A stretch of DNA of 64,000 nt from an uncultured Parabacteroides sp. GTDB lineage: Bacteria; Bacteroidota; Bacteroidia; Bacteroidales; Tannerellaceae. A model generated the notes under the pieces. The model was not told the origin of the DNA, searched no databases, and worked only from the letters and a program-made list of their open reading frames with translations. The stretch is taken from the NCBI RefSeq assembly GCF_947855115.1, contig NZ_CANTZW010000009.1, positions 1 to 64,000 of the forward strand, in the 5' to 3' direction. The translations under genes and the position numbers were made by a program. This document shows, in pieces, positions 9,281 to 19,198 of the stretch. Each line of letters begins with the position of its first letter. The first letter of the stretch is position 1.

Positions 9281-11746
9281 TTATTCTCGGAAATAAACCC
9301 TTTTCACCCGGGGTGAGATAGAGGTTAATATCTCATAAGGGATTGTTTTCAGTTTATCCGAAAGCTCGCTAACCGGTAGTTCATCGCCAAAGATAATGAC
9401 CGTGTCGCCTTCTTGCGCGTGGATATCGGTAACATCAATCATGCAAGCATCCATACAGATGTTGCCGATAATCGGGCAGCGTTGTCCATTGATCAAGACT
9501 TCTCCCCCTCCGTTGCTGAAATGACGATCTAGTCCGTCGGCATACCCGATCGGGATAATAGCGATCCGAGAATCACGATTCACGTAACTCATGCGGCTGT
9601 AGCCGATGGAATCTCCTGCGGGCACGTTTTGTATTTGTAAGATCGTTGTCTTCAAGGTACTGACATTCCGCAATCCTTTTTGCCCGGATGCGCTCACCCC
9701 GTATAGGCCGATACCTAGGCGTACCATGTCCATTTGATAGGCGGCGAAGCGCTCGATTCCTGCGGAGTTTAGGATGTGTTTGATTACCTTATACTCTAAT
9801 CCCTTTTCTAGTTCTTGGGCCGCTTGGGTAAATTTATCCAATTGCTGATGAGTAAAATCATCGAAAATGTATGAATCGCTTCCGGCTAAATGCGAAAAGA
9901 CTGAACGGACGGTAACCCCGGTTTGCGCTTTTAAGCGCTCGCAGATCGAAGGGATATCCTCCGGTTGGAACCCTAGGCGGTGCATGCCGGTATCAATCTT
10001 AATGTGGATAGGGTAAGAGGTGATACCTCTGCGCTCGGTCTCCCGGATCATGGCATCCAGTAAGCGGAAACTATAGACTTCCGGTTCCAGATGATACTCG
10101 AACAAGACATTGAAACTACTGAATTCCGGATTCATGACGATAATAGGGATCGAGATACCCTCTTTGCGCAGTCCGGCTCCCTCATCGGCTACCGCTACGG
10201 CCAGATAGTCACAACGATGTTCTTGAAGGGTTTTCGCTAATTCATAAGAACCGGCTCCATAACCAAAGGCTTTTACCATGCAAACCATCTTGGTATCCGG
10301 TTTTAACTTAGAACGGTAATAGTTGAAGTTATGTACGATCGCATCCAAGTTTACCTCCAGGATTGTCTCATGTACTTTCTTTTCCAGAAGCTCGGATATT
10401 TGCTCGAAGTGGAAATGCCGTGAACCTTTGATCAAGATCAGTTCATCCTTGAATCTCTTGAAGGAAGGAGACTTGATAAATTCCTCGGTTGTCGTATAAA
10501 ATTCTTTCTCGATCTCGAAGACGGAAGCATATTCCTTTAAGTCACGGCCAATACCGATGATACGGTCTATCTTCTTGCGACGGACTAAATCGGCGACCTT
10601 TTTATATAAAGACTTAGGCAAGGTTCCCGATTGGAGGATATCGGAGAGGATTAAAGTACTTTTTAATTTTTTACCCACCCGGCGACTTTGTTGGAAATCA
10701 AGGGCGATGTCCAAGGAATTGATATCCGAATTATAAGTATCGTTTATTAACAGGCAATTGTTGATGCCTTGCTTTACGTCCAGTCGCATAGCTACCGGCT
10801 CAAGGCGCAAGAATTTCGATACATCGTTTACGCTGGTCGGCTTCAGGTAAAGCATGACAGCCATACAATGGATTACGTTCTCAATAGAAGCGTCGTCTGT
10901 GAATGGGATGGTGACAACTTGGTTGAACCCCAGCAAGGTACAATGAATGATTGTCTCTAGCTCCTTTTTCTCGATCGACTCGATAAATAAGGGGGCCTCT
11001 GAATCCGTTCGGCTCCATGCGATCGCTTTATGGGAAAGACAGGCCGATTCGATACAATTGGCGATAAACAAATCGTCTCCATCATAAATAATGGCCTCGC
11101 AATCATTGAAAAGTGTCAGCTTCTCCATACATTTTTGGTTGGAGGAGAGAAAATTCTCCTGATGAGCTTCCCCGATATTCGTGATAATACCGATTGTCGG
11201 TGCGATAATCGGTTGCAGGCGTTCCATCTCGTCCGGTTGCGAGATACCGGCCTCAAAGATTCCTAGCGTATTTTTCTCGTTCATCTGCCATACCGAGAGG
11301 GGAACTCCTAGCTGGGAATTGTAGCTTCGGGGCGAACGTACGATATTGAACTCATTGTGCAATAATTGATAGAGGAATTCCTTTACAATCGTCTTTCCGT
11401 TGCTGCCGGTGATGCCGATCACGGGAATATTGAATTGTTTCCTGTGGTGAGCCGCTAGTTTCTGTAAAGCTCGTAACGTATCTTTTACCACAAGGAAGTT
11501 CGCTTCTTTCATATCCTCGAACTCCGGCAACATATCGCTTACCACGAAATTGCGTACACGAAGGTTATAAAGTTCTTGTATATATTTATGTCCGTCATTC
11601 GTCTTGGTTTTCAAGGCGAAAAAAAGGCTTTTTTCCGGGAAGGAGAGACGACGGCTGTCAGTCAACAATAAACTGACCGTATCATCTAGCAATTGGTTTG
11701 TTTTAGCACTGATAATTCTTGCTATTTCTTTAATTGCGTATTCCAT
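9281..11746 (-). CDS. murF: bifunctional UDP-MurNAc-tripeptide:D-Ala-D-Ala ligase / alanine racemase
   Basis: An 821-residue fusion making two consecutive peptidoglycan precursors. Residues 1 to about 455 are MurF, with the ATP loop GITGSNGKT near 111 and the Mur central and C-terminal domains. Its active-site signatures are less canonical than in stand-alone MurF. From about 460 the chain is a fold-type III PLP alanine racemase: the PLP lysine is in MVCMVKAFGYGAGS, followed by HIKIDTGMHRLGF, VRLGIGLYG and a C-terminal beta domain with PIGYADG. The racemase supplies D-Ala for the D-Ala-D-Ala that MurF attaches. The fusion is known across Bacteroidetes. It starts 4 bases after the GSCFA gene stop and so is in the same operon. 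Confidence 0.93.
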   Translation of the reverse strand: MEYAIKEIARIISAKTNQLLDDTVSLLLTDSRRLSFPEKSLFFALKTKTNDGHKYIQELYNLRVRNFVVSDMLPEFEDMKEANFLVVKDTLRALQKLAAHHRKQFNIPVIGITGSNGKTIVKEFLYQLLHNEFNIVRSPRSYNSQLGVPLSVWQMNEKNTLGIFEAGISQPDEMERLQPIIAPTIGIITNIGEAHQENFLSSNQKCMEKLTLFNDCEAIIYDGDDLFIANCIESACLSHKAIAWSRTDSEAPLFIESIEKKELETIIHCTLLGFNQVVTIPFTDDASIENVIHCMAVMLYLKPTSVNDVSKFLRLEPVAMRLDVKQGINNCLLINDTYNSDINSLDIALDFQQSRRVGKKLKSTLILSDILQSGTLPKSLYKKVADLVRRKKIDRIIGIGRDLKEYASVFEIEKEFYTTTEEFIKSPSFKRFKDELILIKGSRHFHFEQISELLEKKVHETILEVNLDAIVHNFNYYRSKLKPDTKMVCMVKAFGYGAGSYELAKTLQEHRCDYLAVAVADEGAGLRKEGISIPIIVMNPEFSSFNVLFEYHLEPEVYSFRLLDAMIRETERRGITSYPIHIKIDTGMHRLGFQPEDIPSICERLKAQTGVTVRSVFSHLAGSDSYIFDDFTHQQLDKFTQAAQELEKGLEYKVIKHILNSAGIERFAAYQMDMVRLGIGLYGVSASGQKGLRNVSTLKTTILQIQNVPAGDSIGYSRMSYVNRDSRIAIIPIGYADGLDRHFSNGGGEVLINGQRCPIIGNICMDACMIDVTDIHAQEGDTVIIFGDELPVSELSDKLKTIPYEILTSISPRVKRVYFRE

Positions 11747-11750
11747 TCTT

Positions 11751-12737
11751 TTATTTTAGTTTAGACTTTATTGTTTCGATCTCTTTTCGGATATCAAAGG
11801 AAGGAATTTTCTCGTTAATTCGTTCCATCTTTAACAAAGTTTGAAGTATAAAACGCCTATAGGCTTCACTCTCCGGTTGAAAGGGCTTATGATTTATAGC
11901 TTTTTGAATATCACCCCATTCTTTAAGAATCGTTAAAGAATTAGCGGATAAGAAATTTTCAGTAAAACGTTGCCAAATATAATCGATGCTCAATGGAGAA
12001 GGATGTAGCATATCGTCTGCGTAAAAGCGATAATCTCGAAGCTCGTCCATAAGTATCTCGTAAGCGGGGAAGTAAGCGATCTGGTCGGGATAGTTTTTCT
12101 GTAAAGTATCCGTGGCTAGTAATAGGGTAGCTTTGCTGAGTTGGTTCTCATGTGCCCCGTCTTTCCAATGACGGATAGGGCTTACGGTAAATAAGATCTT
12201 CAAGGCGGGGTTTTGCTCCCAAAGGGCAAGAAGCAAAGGTTGCCAGTCCTCTATGATTTCTTGTACGGATAACCGTTGCCGGTCGAACATCTTCTCCGGT
12301 AACTTATGGCAATTCGATACGATTTGCCCGTTTTTTTTAAGGCGATATACATAAGCGGTTCCCAGCGTGATTACTAAGCGGGTCGCTTTCCTGAGAAAAG
12401 CAGAGGATTGGGACAGGCGGTTGTTTATATGCTTTAGGCATTCTTCTTCCGATGTAGCCGAAAAACGGCTGTGATGGGCAAAACTATGGTATACGCCCTC
12501 ATGCTGAAATAAATCGCCGGAGGTAAAACGCTCCAGACGTAGCAACATCCGCAATCCTTCCGCTACAGAGGCCGGGTTGTATAAGGTTCCGAAAGGATTT
12601 ATATCTACTATAAATTTGTTCTCTTCCAGCTTCTTTCCGATATTCTCGGCGAAACAAGAACCTATCATCACGATCTTGTCCTCATATGAGAACAAGAATC
12701 GTGCTTTCGGTAACATTATCCGGGTATAAAATTCCAT
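11751..12737 (-). CDS. GSCFA-domain protein (SGNH-like)
   Basis: A 328-residue cytoplasmic protein named for its motif GSCFAENIG near residue 27. The block order resembles SGNH/GDSL esterases (GSCFA Ser, a central LVITLGTAYVYR block, and ADDMLHPSPLSIDYIW with Asp/His near the end). The biochemical role is unknown. It lies directly upstream of murF-alr with a 4-base gap, which suggests a cell-envelope role, but this is inference from position. Confidence 0.85.
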   Translation of the reverse strand: MEFYTRIMLPKARFLFSYEDKIVMIGSCFAENIGKKLEENKFIVDINPFGTLYNPASVAEGLRMLLRLERFTSGDLFQHEGVYHSFAHHSRFSATSEEECLKHINNRLSQSSAFLRKATRLVITLGTAYVYRLKKNGQIVSNCHKLPEKMFDRQRLSVQEIIEDWQPLLLALWEQNPALKILFTVSPIRHWKDGAHENQLSKATLLLATDTLQKNYPDQIAYFPAYEILMDELRDYRFYADDMLHPSPLSIDYIWQRFTENFLSANSLTILKEWGDIQKAINHKPFQPESEAYRRFILQTLLKMERINEKIPSFDIRKEIETIKSKLK

Positions 12738-12749
12738 ATTTACTTTTTC

Positions 12750-12782
12750 GCAAAAGTAGATATATGTTTATGGAAATGCAAA
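12750..12782 (-). promoter_or_regulatory. promoter of GSCFA-murF/alr operon
   Basis: The minus strand has TACTTTTGC (12758-12750) as the -7 element, with TTTG at 12782-12779 placed 20 bases upstream. Confidence 0.65.
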
Positions 12783-12818
12783 TAAAGAGATGGGTTTGGC
12801 TGTTTCCGGTAAAACGTG

Positions 12819-15308
12819 TCAAAAGTCCGCGTCATACATATCCGATTCTCTTTCGCCACCTTTATTCTTGTCTTTCCTTTTATTCATATTTCCAAAATTA
12901 TAGGTCAAGGTAAAACCTATTCTTCTGCCACCGCGCCAGTTCTCCGAATCTTGCCAGAAGCCATCACCAGAGGTGACCGTGCGGAACTTTCTGGAATCCA
13001 ATAGGTCGCGTGCGTTAATATTTAGTGTGAGCTTATCCTTTAAGAATGATTTGCGTAGTCCGAGGTCTACCGAATAGTTTGGCTCGCGATATCCTTGAGC
13101 CATCAAGCGCTTGGAGTTATAACTACCCATTCCCTGAAGCGATACTCCCCAAGGCAGGCTTACATTAGCGATCGTACGTATGTTCCAGTTGAAGCTCTCG
13201 TCTTCTTCGCCGGTGACGGGAGTTTCCGCGCCTTCAGGCAGATAACTGAAACCATCCAGCTTAGAGTAATAAAGGTTTACGGTCGTTGTCAGGTTAAGGA
13301 TGTTGAATAGCTTATTTTTGCCGACAATTTCCAAACCGCTGTTCTGCTGGCGAGCGACGTTCTCGCTGGTCGTATACATCACGTCGTCTGTCGTGTCGAG
13401 GAAACGAATACGTTGGATTACGTCGTCGGTCGAACGATAATATCCGGAAAGAGACAACGTGTGCCCGGATTCCCAGGTCTTGATATAATTCAACTCGAAA
13501 GAGTGGGAGTATTCGGGAGTTAGCTCCGGATTACCAAAAGAAATGTTGGAGGCATCGGAAATATTACGGAAAGAGTTTAGCTGTCCTCCCCAAGGACGTC
13601 GTAGGCGACGCGTATAATTCACTTGAAGTTCGTTGTTTTTAGGAAGCGCATAAGAAATAAAAGCGCTAGGGAACAACTTGAAATAATCTTTCTCAAATTT
13701 TTCCGATAATTTGCCGTTAAACTCTTGGTCGAAATCCAGCGAACGTGTGTCTACCTTCCAATATTCTCCGCGTAGGCCGGCTTGGTAACTTAGGTTGTTC
13801 CATTTACCTCCGTAAGTCATATACAAGGCGTGTACATCCTGGTTGTATAAGAAGCGATTGTAGAGAGCTTGATCTTGCTCTATGTCGCTAGCGGTCGTTC
13901 CGGAATATGTATCCACAGGGCTAGACTCCCGCTGGAACGTACCTTTATAACCGGCCTCTATACGACCCACATTGGGTATTGTATTTGTATAATCGGCCTG
14001 TATTTCCCAGTTTTTATTTTTGATATTGTTTTCTTGGGTTTGGTACTCTTGTTTGTCAGCGATGTTTGTATCTGTGTAATGGGTTGATTGCTGAAAGATA
14101 TTTAGTCCGTCATTTTTCCATTGATTATTGCTGACAGTCAGGTCTATATTACTATTCTCCGAGAATTTATGGAGATAGTTGAGCTCTAAGTTATACATTT
14201 TCATGTCCGAATCTCCATTGTTCGTACGGTCGCTGGTATAGACCGTATTCTTTTGGCGATCTGTAGATATGTAATGTATAGATTCGTCATTGTCTCCTCC
14301 TCCGCTCATTCCTGTCATGTTGAAAGCCAGATCATCGTTTTTAGTGATATGCCAAGTCGCTCCGAAACGCCCGAACCAATTGTTATGTTGTCGTTTGGAG
14401 CTATTTGTTTGATCCAGAAAGCTATTATCTGCCGTATTTTCACGACTGGTGATACCGCCTCCTTTCATTTCACGGTTGCGGTAGTTTAGATTGGCATAAG
14501 CGTCGACTTTACTACTGCTATAATTGATATTTCCGCTGGCCTGATATCCACCGTCCGTATCAGCTCCCACTTTCACGCTACCATAATAACCGGGTTTACG
14601 GTCGTCTTTCAATATGATATTGATGATACCGGCAGTTCCTTCCGGGCTGTATTTGGCAGAAGGATTGGTGATAACCTCCACCTGCTTGATATCTTCGGCT
14701 GGCATCATTTCTAGGATATCCGCTTGGTTATCCGCGGTCAGTCCTGAAGCTTTTCCATTGATCCAGACAGTTACGCTGGAATTACCGCGCAAAGAAATAG
14801 AACCTTCGTTGTCTACCTCGATAGACGGGATATTGGCAAGAAGGTCGCTCACGGAACCTCCTTCCGAAGCTATATCCTGTGTTGCGTCAAATACTTTCCT
14901 GTCGAGCTCAAACCGCATCTGAGGCTTTTTGGCAACAACCTCCACTTCGCTCAGTTGGTTGGCATCTTCAGTCATTGTTAGTTCTCCAAGGTTGAGAGTT
15001 TGGTCATTGTTGCGGATTGTTATATTTTTGGAAATTTCCGCATAGCCAATGTAGGTATAGGTAACTACATATTCTCCTTTCTTTAATCCTGCGATACTGT
15101 AGTTTCCATTACTTCCGGTAACGGTTCCTTGTAATACTTTATCCGAACCTTTCGCTTTAACCTGTATGGTTACAAATTCGAGTGGTCCTCCTAATTCTCC
15201 GTCTATTACAATACCCTTTATTTCTCCAACTGTTTCATTTCCTTTCATATCCGGGGCTAAACATAAAAGCATTCCGGTCAAGAATAGGCCCATCTTTTTC
15301 TTCATCAT
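12819..15308 (-). CDS. TonB-dependent receptor, outer-membrane beta-barrel family
   Basis: An 829-residue outer-membrane protein. A signal peptide (about 1-23) is followed by a carboxypeptidase-regulatory-like domain (residues 28-110, GGPLEFVTIQV) and a plug-like domain (LSEVEVVAKKPQMR; IEVDNEGSISLRGN; VEVITNPSAKYSPEGTAGIINI). The barrel is of the OMP_b-brl_3 type, often annotated as TonB-dependent receptor although the usual TonB box is weak. It ends in a basic, hydrophilic tail (RKDKNKGGERESD) rather than the usual terminal aromatic. No partner lipoprotein is adjacent. The substrate is unknown. Confidence 0.85.
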   Translation of the reverse strand: MMKKKMGLFLTGMLLCLAPDMKGNETVGEIKGIVIDGELGGPLEFVTIQVKAKGSDKVLQGTVTGSNGNYSIAGLKKGEYVVTYTYIGYAEISKNITIRNNDQTLNLGELTMTEDANQLSEVEVVAKKPQMRFELDRKVFDATQDIASEGGSVSDLLANIPSIEVDNEGSISLRGNSSVTVWINGKASGLTADNQADILEMMPAEDIKQVEVITNPSAKYSPEGTAGIINIILKDDRKPGYYGSVKVGADTDGGYQASGNINYSSSKVDAYANLNYRNREMKGGGITSRENTADNSFLDQTNSSKRQHNNWFGRFGATWHITKNDDLAFNMTGMSGGGDNDESIHYISTDRQKNTVYTSDRTNNGDSDMKMYNLELNYLHKFSENSNIDLTVSNNQWKNDGLNIFQQSTHYTDTNIADKQEYQTQENNIKNKNWEIQADYTNTIPNVGRIEAGYKGTFQRESSPVDTYSGTTASDIEQDQALYNRFLYNQDVHALYMTYGGKWNNLSYQAGLRGEYWKVDTRSLDFDQEFNGKLSEKFEKDYFKLFPSAFISYALPKNNELQVNYTRRLRRPWGGQLNSFRNISDASNISFGNPELTPEYSHSFELNYIKTWESGHTLSLSGYYRSTDDVIQRIRFLDTTDDVMYTTSENVARQQNSGLEIVGKNKLFNILNLTTTVNLYYSKLDGFSYLPEGAETPVTGEEDESFNWNIRTIANVSLPWGVSLQGMGSYNSKRLMAQGYREPNYSVDLGLRKSFLKDKLTLNINARDLLDSRKFRTVTSGDGFWQDSENWRGGRRIGFTLTYNFGNMNKRKDKNKGGERESDMYDADF

Positions 15309-15495
15309 CTTCCAAAATCTGACTTTTACATTTTACAAAACGATCTATTTGACTGATATTTTTCAAAAAGGTTTATTTGAAAGACATTAAAAATTAAATA
15401 AAATCTGTTCGTCTGGAAAAAAGGAGATGTCTTGGGATTGTCCGGAAGGGGGCAAATGAGGAAACCGGTCCGAGAGGGGAAAAGTGACTTCCGTT

Positions 15496-15540
15496 ATGAT
15501 AGCCGCTCATTCCGGGAAAAGGAACGGGCGACTACCATAG
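15496..15540 (-). other. long RNA hairpin downstream of GH92 gene
   Basis: As minus-strand RNA, this segment folds into a 19-bp stem with several G-U pairs around a short loop. The wobble pairs work only on the minus strand, which suggests the RNA form matters. It lies 60 bases after the GH92 stop with no U tract, so it may be a 3' stabiliser rather than a terminator. The rest of the 293-base gap 15309-15601 shows nothing recognisable. Confidence 0.4.
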
Positions 15541-15601
15541 CGAGAAGGTATCATCGGTTTATATTTCCGATATATCTTGTCTCTTTTTGAATAGGAATCG
15601 C

Positions 15602-17938
15602 TTAATCTGTAAGTGAATAAGGACGATCCTCTCCATTGAACAAGCGTTTTTTATTAGGTTTGGAAGTCATCTCGAATGTTAGTATTCCACCATTCATGAT
15701 ATCATCTTGCGTGATGTATCCTTTGGTATACGGTTTCCCGTTTAGTTTTACCGCTTTAACGTAACGATTCTTGTCGCTGACTTTGTCGGCTTTTACCTCG
15801 AAGGTCTTGCCATTCTCCAAATGAACCTTCATATAAGGAAGGTAGGGAGCGCCTAATACATATTGGTCTGTACCCGGGCAAACCGGATAGAATCCCATGG
15901 CAGAGAGGATATACCAAGCGGACATCTGGCCGCAATCGTCATTTCCGCAAAGTCCGTCGATATTGTTGCGATACATCTTGTTCATGATCTCACGTTGCCA
16001 GTATTGGGTTTTCCAAGGTTGGCTGGTCCATGTGTATAAGAATGGGATGTGATGGCTGGGTTCATTACCATGTACGTAACCACCTAATAATCCTTCTTTT
16101 GTTACGTCTTCAGTCTTGGCGAAGAACTCGTCCGGAAGATGCATCGTGAATAAGGAATCCATTTTGGATATGAATGTTTCTTCGCCTCCCATCAATTTAA
16201 TCATGCCATTGACATCTTGGGGGACATAGAATGAATAGTTCAATGCATTACCTTCGATAAATCCTTCACCGTGTGTGCTTAGCAAACTGAAATCCTCTTT
16301 AAACTTACCGTTCGTATAGCGGGGACGAGCATATCCGATCGCGGGATCGAATACATTTGCGTAATTAGAAGCTCGTTTCTTATAGGTTTCGGCTACGGAG
16401 CGATTTCCCGCTAATAAGGCCGTGTTATAGATTGTCCAATCATCGTAAGCATACTCCAGAGTCAAGGAACCTGCGCTGCCGTTACGATCAAAGGGGACAT
16501 ATCCTAATTCCATAAATTCTTTAGTCCCTTCATAATAAGGGATCGTGGAGCTGCTGACCATCGCTTTCAACGCTGCGTCTTTATCGATCGGTAGTCCTTT
16601 TGCGATAGCGTCCGCTAAGACTGAGACGGAATGATAACCGATCATACACCAGTTCTCGTTCGCCATATGGCTCCAGATCGGCAAGGCATGGTGAACGCTT
16701 TGCTCGCAATGCTTCAACATGGATTTGGCGATATCCGTGTTGACTTGCCGGTTGATGATATTGAATAAGGGATGCAAGGCACGATACGTATCCCATACGG
16801 AGAATACTGTATAATTGGTGAACCCGTCTGCCCGATGGATGTTATGGTCTAATCCGCGGTATTGGCCGTCAACGTCTGTGTATACGCAAGGATTGATCAT
16901 CGTGTGATACAACGAGGTGTAAAGCATGGCTAATTGATCGTCGCTTCCCTCTGCGTCGATGACGGAAAGCGCTTTATTCCAAGTCTCGGAAGCTTGGGCG
17001 GCTAGTTGATCGAAATTGGCTCCAGAAGCCTCGGCACGGAGATTTTTTAAAGCCCCCTCAGTGCTAACTCCGGAAAGAGCTACTTTAACTTCCAGCTCGT
17101 CAGATGTTTTCGGATCGAAATCAAAATATGCGACGATCTTGCGTCCTCCGATATCCGGGAAGTTCTCTTTCATGTTGAACTTAGCGTAACCACCCCGATA
17201 ATTAATTTTGGCTTTCTCCTCGCAGCCGTAATGAATGATCGGCTTGGAAAAAGACATAGCGAAATAAGTATAGTTGGTACGTGCCCAGCCATTGGTAATA
17301 CGGTAGCCGGTTACCAGCGTATCGTTCTCGACACGAATATTGGTCCAAAGGACTTTACCGTCGTAATTGTAGATTCCATGGATCATATCAAGGATAATAC
17401 GTTGGTTCTCACTGTCTGTAGGATATGTATATTTATGGATGCCGACCCGTTGTGTGGTGGTCAACTGGGCCTTTACGCCATAATCGGCAAGCGTAACCTC
17501 ATAATATCCGGGGCGGGATATCTCTGTGTCGTGCGAGAAACGAGAACGGTAACCGCTATCAGGATTCGTGGCTGTCCCGGGGTTTAATTTCAATACCCCG
17601 GTAGTAGGCATAATCAAGATATCCCCAAGGTCGGAATGGCCGGTACCGCTGAAATGGGTATGGCTGAAACCTACGATACTGCTGTCTTTGTGCTGGTAAC
17701 CGGCGCAATACTCGTAGGATCGCGGTTGATATTTCCCGTCTACGTTATGAGGTATGGTGTCCGTATCCGGGCTGAGCTGTACCAATCCGAAAGGCACACA
17801 AGCCCCCGGGAATGTATGCCCCATCCCATTCGTCCCGATGATCGGGTTTACAAGATCGACCACGTTGATCTGTGCGATCGCTACTGTTGAGCTGGCTGCC
17901 AGAAAGAGGCAACACATAGATTTCTTAAAATTTATCAT
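15602..17938 (-). CDS. glycoside hydrolase family 92 alpha-mannosidase
   Basis: A 778-residue secreted exo-alpha-mannosidase of GH92, a calcium-dependent family that trims mannose from N-glycans or yeast mannan. A signal peptide ends near residue 23 (SSTVAIAQ). The N-terminal beta-sandwich begins VDLVNPIIGTNGMGHTFPGA, a hallmark of the family, followed by GFSHTHFSGTGHSDLGD. The catalytic alpha/alpha barrel carries VFSVWDTYRALHPL, FIEGNALNYSFYVPQD and GNDDCGQMSAWYILSAMGFYPV. The linkage cannot be fixed from sequence. No other mannan enzymes are adjacent, and it has its own promoter. Confidence 0.93.
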   Translation of the reverse strand: MINFKKSMCCLFLAASSTVAIAQINVVDLVNPIIGTNGMGHTFPGACVPFGLVQLSPDTDTIPHNVDGKYQPRSYEYCAGYQHKDSSIVGFSHTHFSGTGHSDLGDILIMPTTGVLKLNPGTATNPDSGYRSRFSHDTEISRPGYYEVTLADYGVKAQLTTTQRVGIHKYTYPTDSENQRIILDMIHGIYNYDGKVLWTNIRVENDTLVTGYRITNGWARTNYTYFAMSFSKPIIHYGCEEKAKINYRGGYAKFNMKENFPDIGGRKIVAYFDFDPKTSDELEVKVALSGVSTEGALKNLRAEASGANFDQLAAQASETWNKALSVIDAEGSDDQLAMLYTSLYHTMINPCVYTDVDGQYRGLDHNIHRADGFTNYTVFSVWDTYRALHPLFNIINRQVNTDIAKSMLKHCEQSVHHALPIWSHMANENWCMIGYHSVSVLADAIAKGLPIDKDAALKAMVSSSTIPYYEGTKEFMELGYVPFDRNGSAGSLTLEYAYDDWTIYNTALLAGNRSVAETYKKRASNYANVFDPAIGYARPRYTNGKFKEDFSLLSTHGEGFIEGNALNYSFYVPQDVNGMIKLMGGEETFISKMDSLFTMHLPDEFFAKTEDVTKEGLLGGYVHGNEPSHHIPFLYTWTSQPWKTQYWQREIMNKMYRNNIDGLCGNDDCGQMSAWYILSAMGFYPVCPGTDQYVLGAPYLPYMKVHLENGKTFEVKADKVSDKNRYVKAVKLNGKPYTKGYITQDDIMNGGILTFEMTSKPNKKRLFNGEDRPYSLTD

Positions 17939-17994
17939 GTCGTATAAACTATTTAGAAAAAGAATGAAACATAAAAAGCTATCTTTGAAGATGC

Positions 17995-18025
17995 CAAAGG
18001 TAACCTTTTATATGTTTAGATCAAA
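17995..18025 (-). promoter_or_regulatory. GH92 promoter
   Basis: The minus strand has TACCTTTG (18002-17995) and TTTG (18025-18022) with a 19-base spacer, about 57 bases upstream of the GH92 start. Confidence 0.6.
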
Positions 18026-18046
18026 TTAAGTATAACAGTTTGAGTT

Positions 18047-18898
18047 TTATTGTTTGTGATCTCGTTTGAAAAATAAGAATATGAATAATCCGATAAAGGC
18101 GAGGCTCATCGCTGTCATTTCCACCCAATAATGAGAGGGCTCTACCCATATCTCTTTCAGCAAATCCCACCGTCCCATGATTTCTACAAAAGTCCAGAAA
18201 ATAATGACGGTCGGGATTGCGTATCGGATAGCATAAGCCAATTTTTTGATTTTAAGTAGGCGAGTGAATAAATAGATAGACCATGCCAATGCCCCGAAAG
18301 CGATAAATGCCGTTACCGGATGGCGGTCTCCAAGGAATTCGGTATCGTAGGCGAACAATAAGACCATGTAACAAGTCCACAGTAAGATGTTAAGTTCCAT
18401 GAATGTGGTCATGGCGGCATTTCGGACAACCGGTTGAAACGGTCGCTGTTCGTCTCCGTAACGGATCCTACGTTGTATCCAATTAAAGAAGCTACAATTA
18501 GACCTTATGCTGAAAATATAAAACAACATGATAATCGCCCAAAAACCGATAGACGAGGGCATGATCAGGTATTCAGGTTTCGTGACCACCTCTCCGTTCT
18601 CGATTAAAGGTTGTACCCCGAAACGATTGGCGAAATACACATAACCGAACTCGATCCATCCGGTCCAAATGAGCAATCCCCCGAATAATCCTCCAAAGGT
18701 AGCGGAAACCTCCTTTTTGGAGAAGATCCCGGTTAGCAACAATACGACACCCACGCCTCCCAAAAGGACGGCGGCGGTGTATAGTAAATCATGTCCGAGT
18801 ATTTTCTCCATCAAGATCATGGCGGCATGTCCGAGCGGCATCGTGAATAGCACGATCAGGAAAGACAAGATACCCGTCCAGGGTGAATTTAGTTTCAT
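18047..18898 (-). CDS. multi-spanning membrane protein of unknown function
   Basis: A 283-residue inner-membrane protein with about eight hydrophobic segments. The pattern starts with MKLNSPWTGILSFLIVLFTM, contains WTGWIEFGYVYFANRFGV and a MPSSIGFWAII segment, and ends in a basic HKQ tail. No transporter or enzyme motif was recognised. It is separate from the GH92 gene and is divergent from pflB. Confidence 0.7.
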   Translation of the reverse strand: MKLNSPWTGILSFLIVLFTMPLGHAAMILMEKILGHDLLYTAAVLLGGVGVVLLLTGIFSKKEVSATFGGLFGGLLIWTGWIEFGYVYFANRFGVQPLIENGEVVTKPEYLIMPSSIGFWAIIMLFYIFSIRSNCSFFNWIQRRIRYGDEQRPFQPVVRNAAMTTFMELNILLWTCYMVLLFAYDTEFLGDRHPVTAFIAFGALAWSIYLFTRLLKIKKLAYAIRYAIPTVIIFWTFVEIMGRWDLLKEIWVEPSHYWVEMTAMSLAFIGLFIFLFFKRDHKQ

Positions 18899-18986
18899 AT
18901 AGAGCCTGTATTAAGTTATGGAGTAAAAGTAACAATAAATTATATATCAACCGATATATTTCGTGTTACAAAGTTCCTTCTTCCCG

Positions 18987-19115
18987 AAAAAATATCAAAT
19001 CCCCATGATTAGGTAAAAGGCTCCTAGGATAATCCCGATTTTTAGGTAGTTGCGGGGGATAATACCTTGACAGGTCGCGGCTTGTTGTACCTACATGTGG
19101 GGATTTTGAAGGGTG
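18987..19115. other. intergenic structured segment between membrane-protein gene and pflB
   Basis: AAATCCCCATG near 18997 pairs with CATGTGGGGATTT near 19093-19106, and an inner AGGTA/TACCT pair extends the closing stem around about 90 bases. The minus strand also carries a short open frame, without a start codon, that reads like one membrane span (RNYLKIGIILGAFYLIMGI then stop). It could be a structured RNA or a gene remnant. The rest of the 300-base gap holds only the pflB promoter. Confidence 0.3.
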
Positions 19116-19153
19116 ATATCGTCAATGTTACAGGAGTATGAGGAGAAAAGTTC

Positions 19154-19161
19154 TACCTTTG
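19154..19161 (+). promoter_or_regulatory. pflB promoter, -7 element
   Basis: TACCTTTG fits TAnnTTTG and lies 38 bases before the chosen pflB start. It also argues against the GTG at 19175, which would leave almost no leader. The -33 element is not clear. Confidence 0.5.
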
Positions 19162-19198
19162 TATCGGTAAAAATGTGGTATTTAGAATAAGATTGTTT

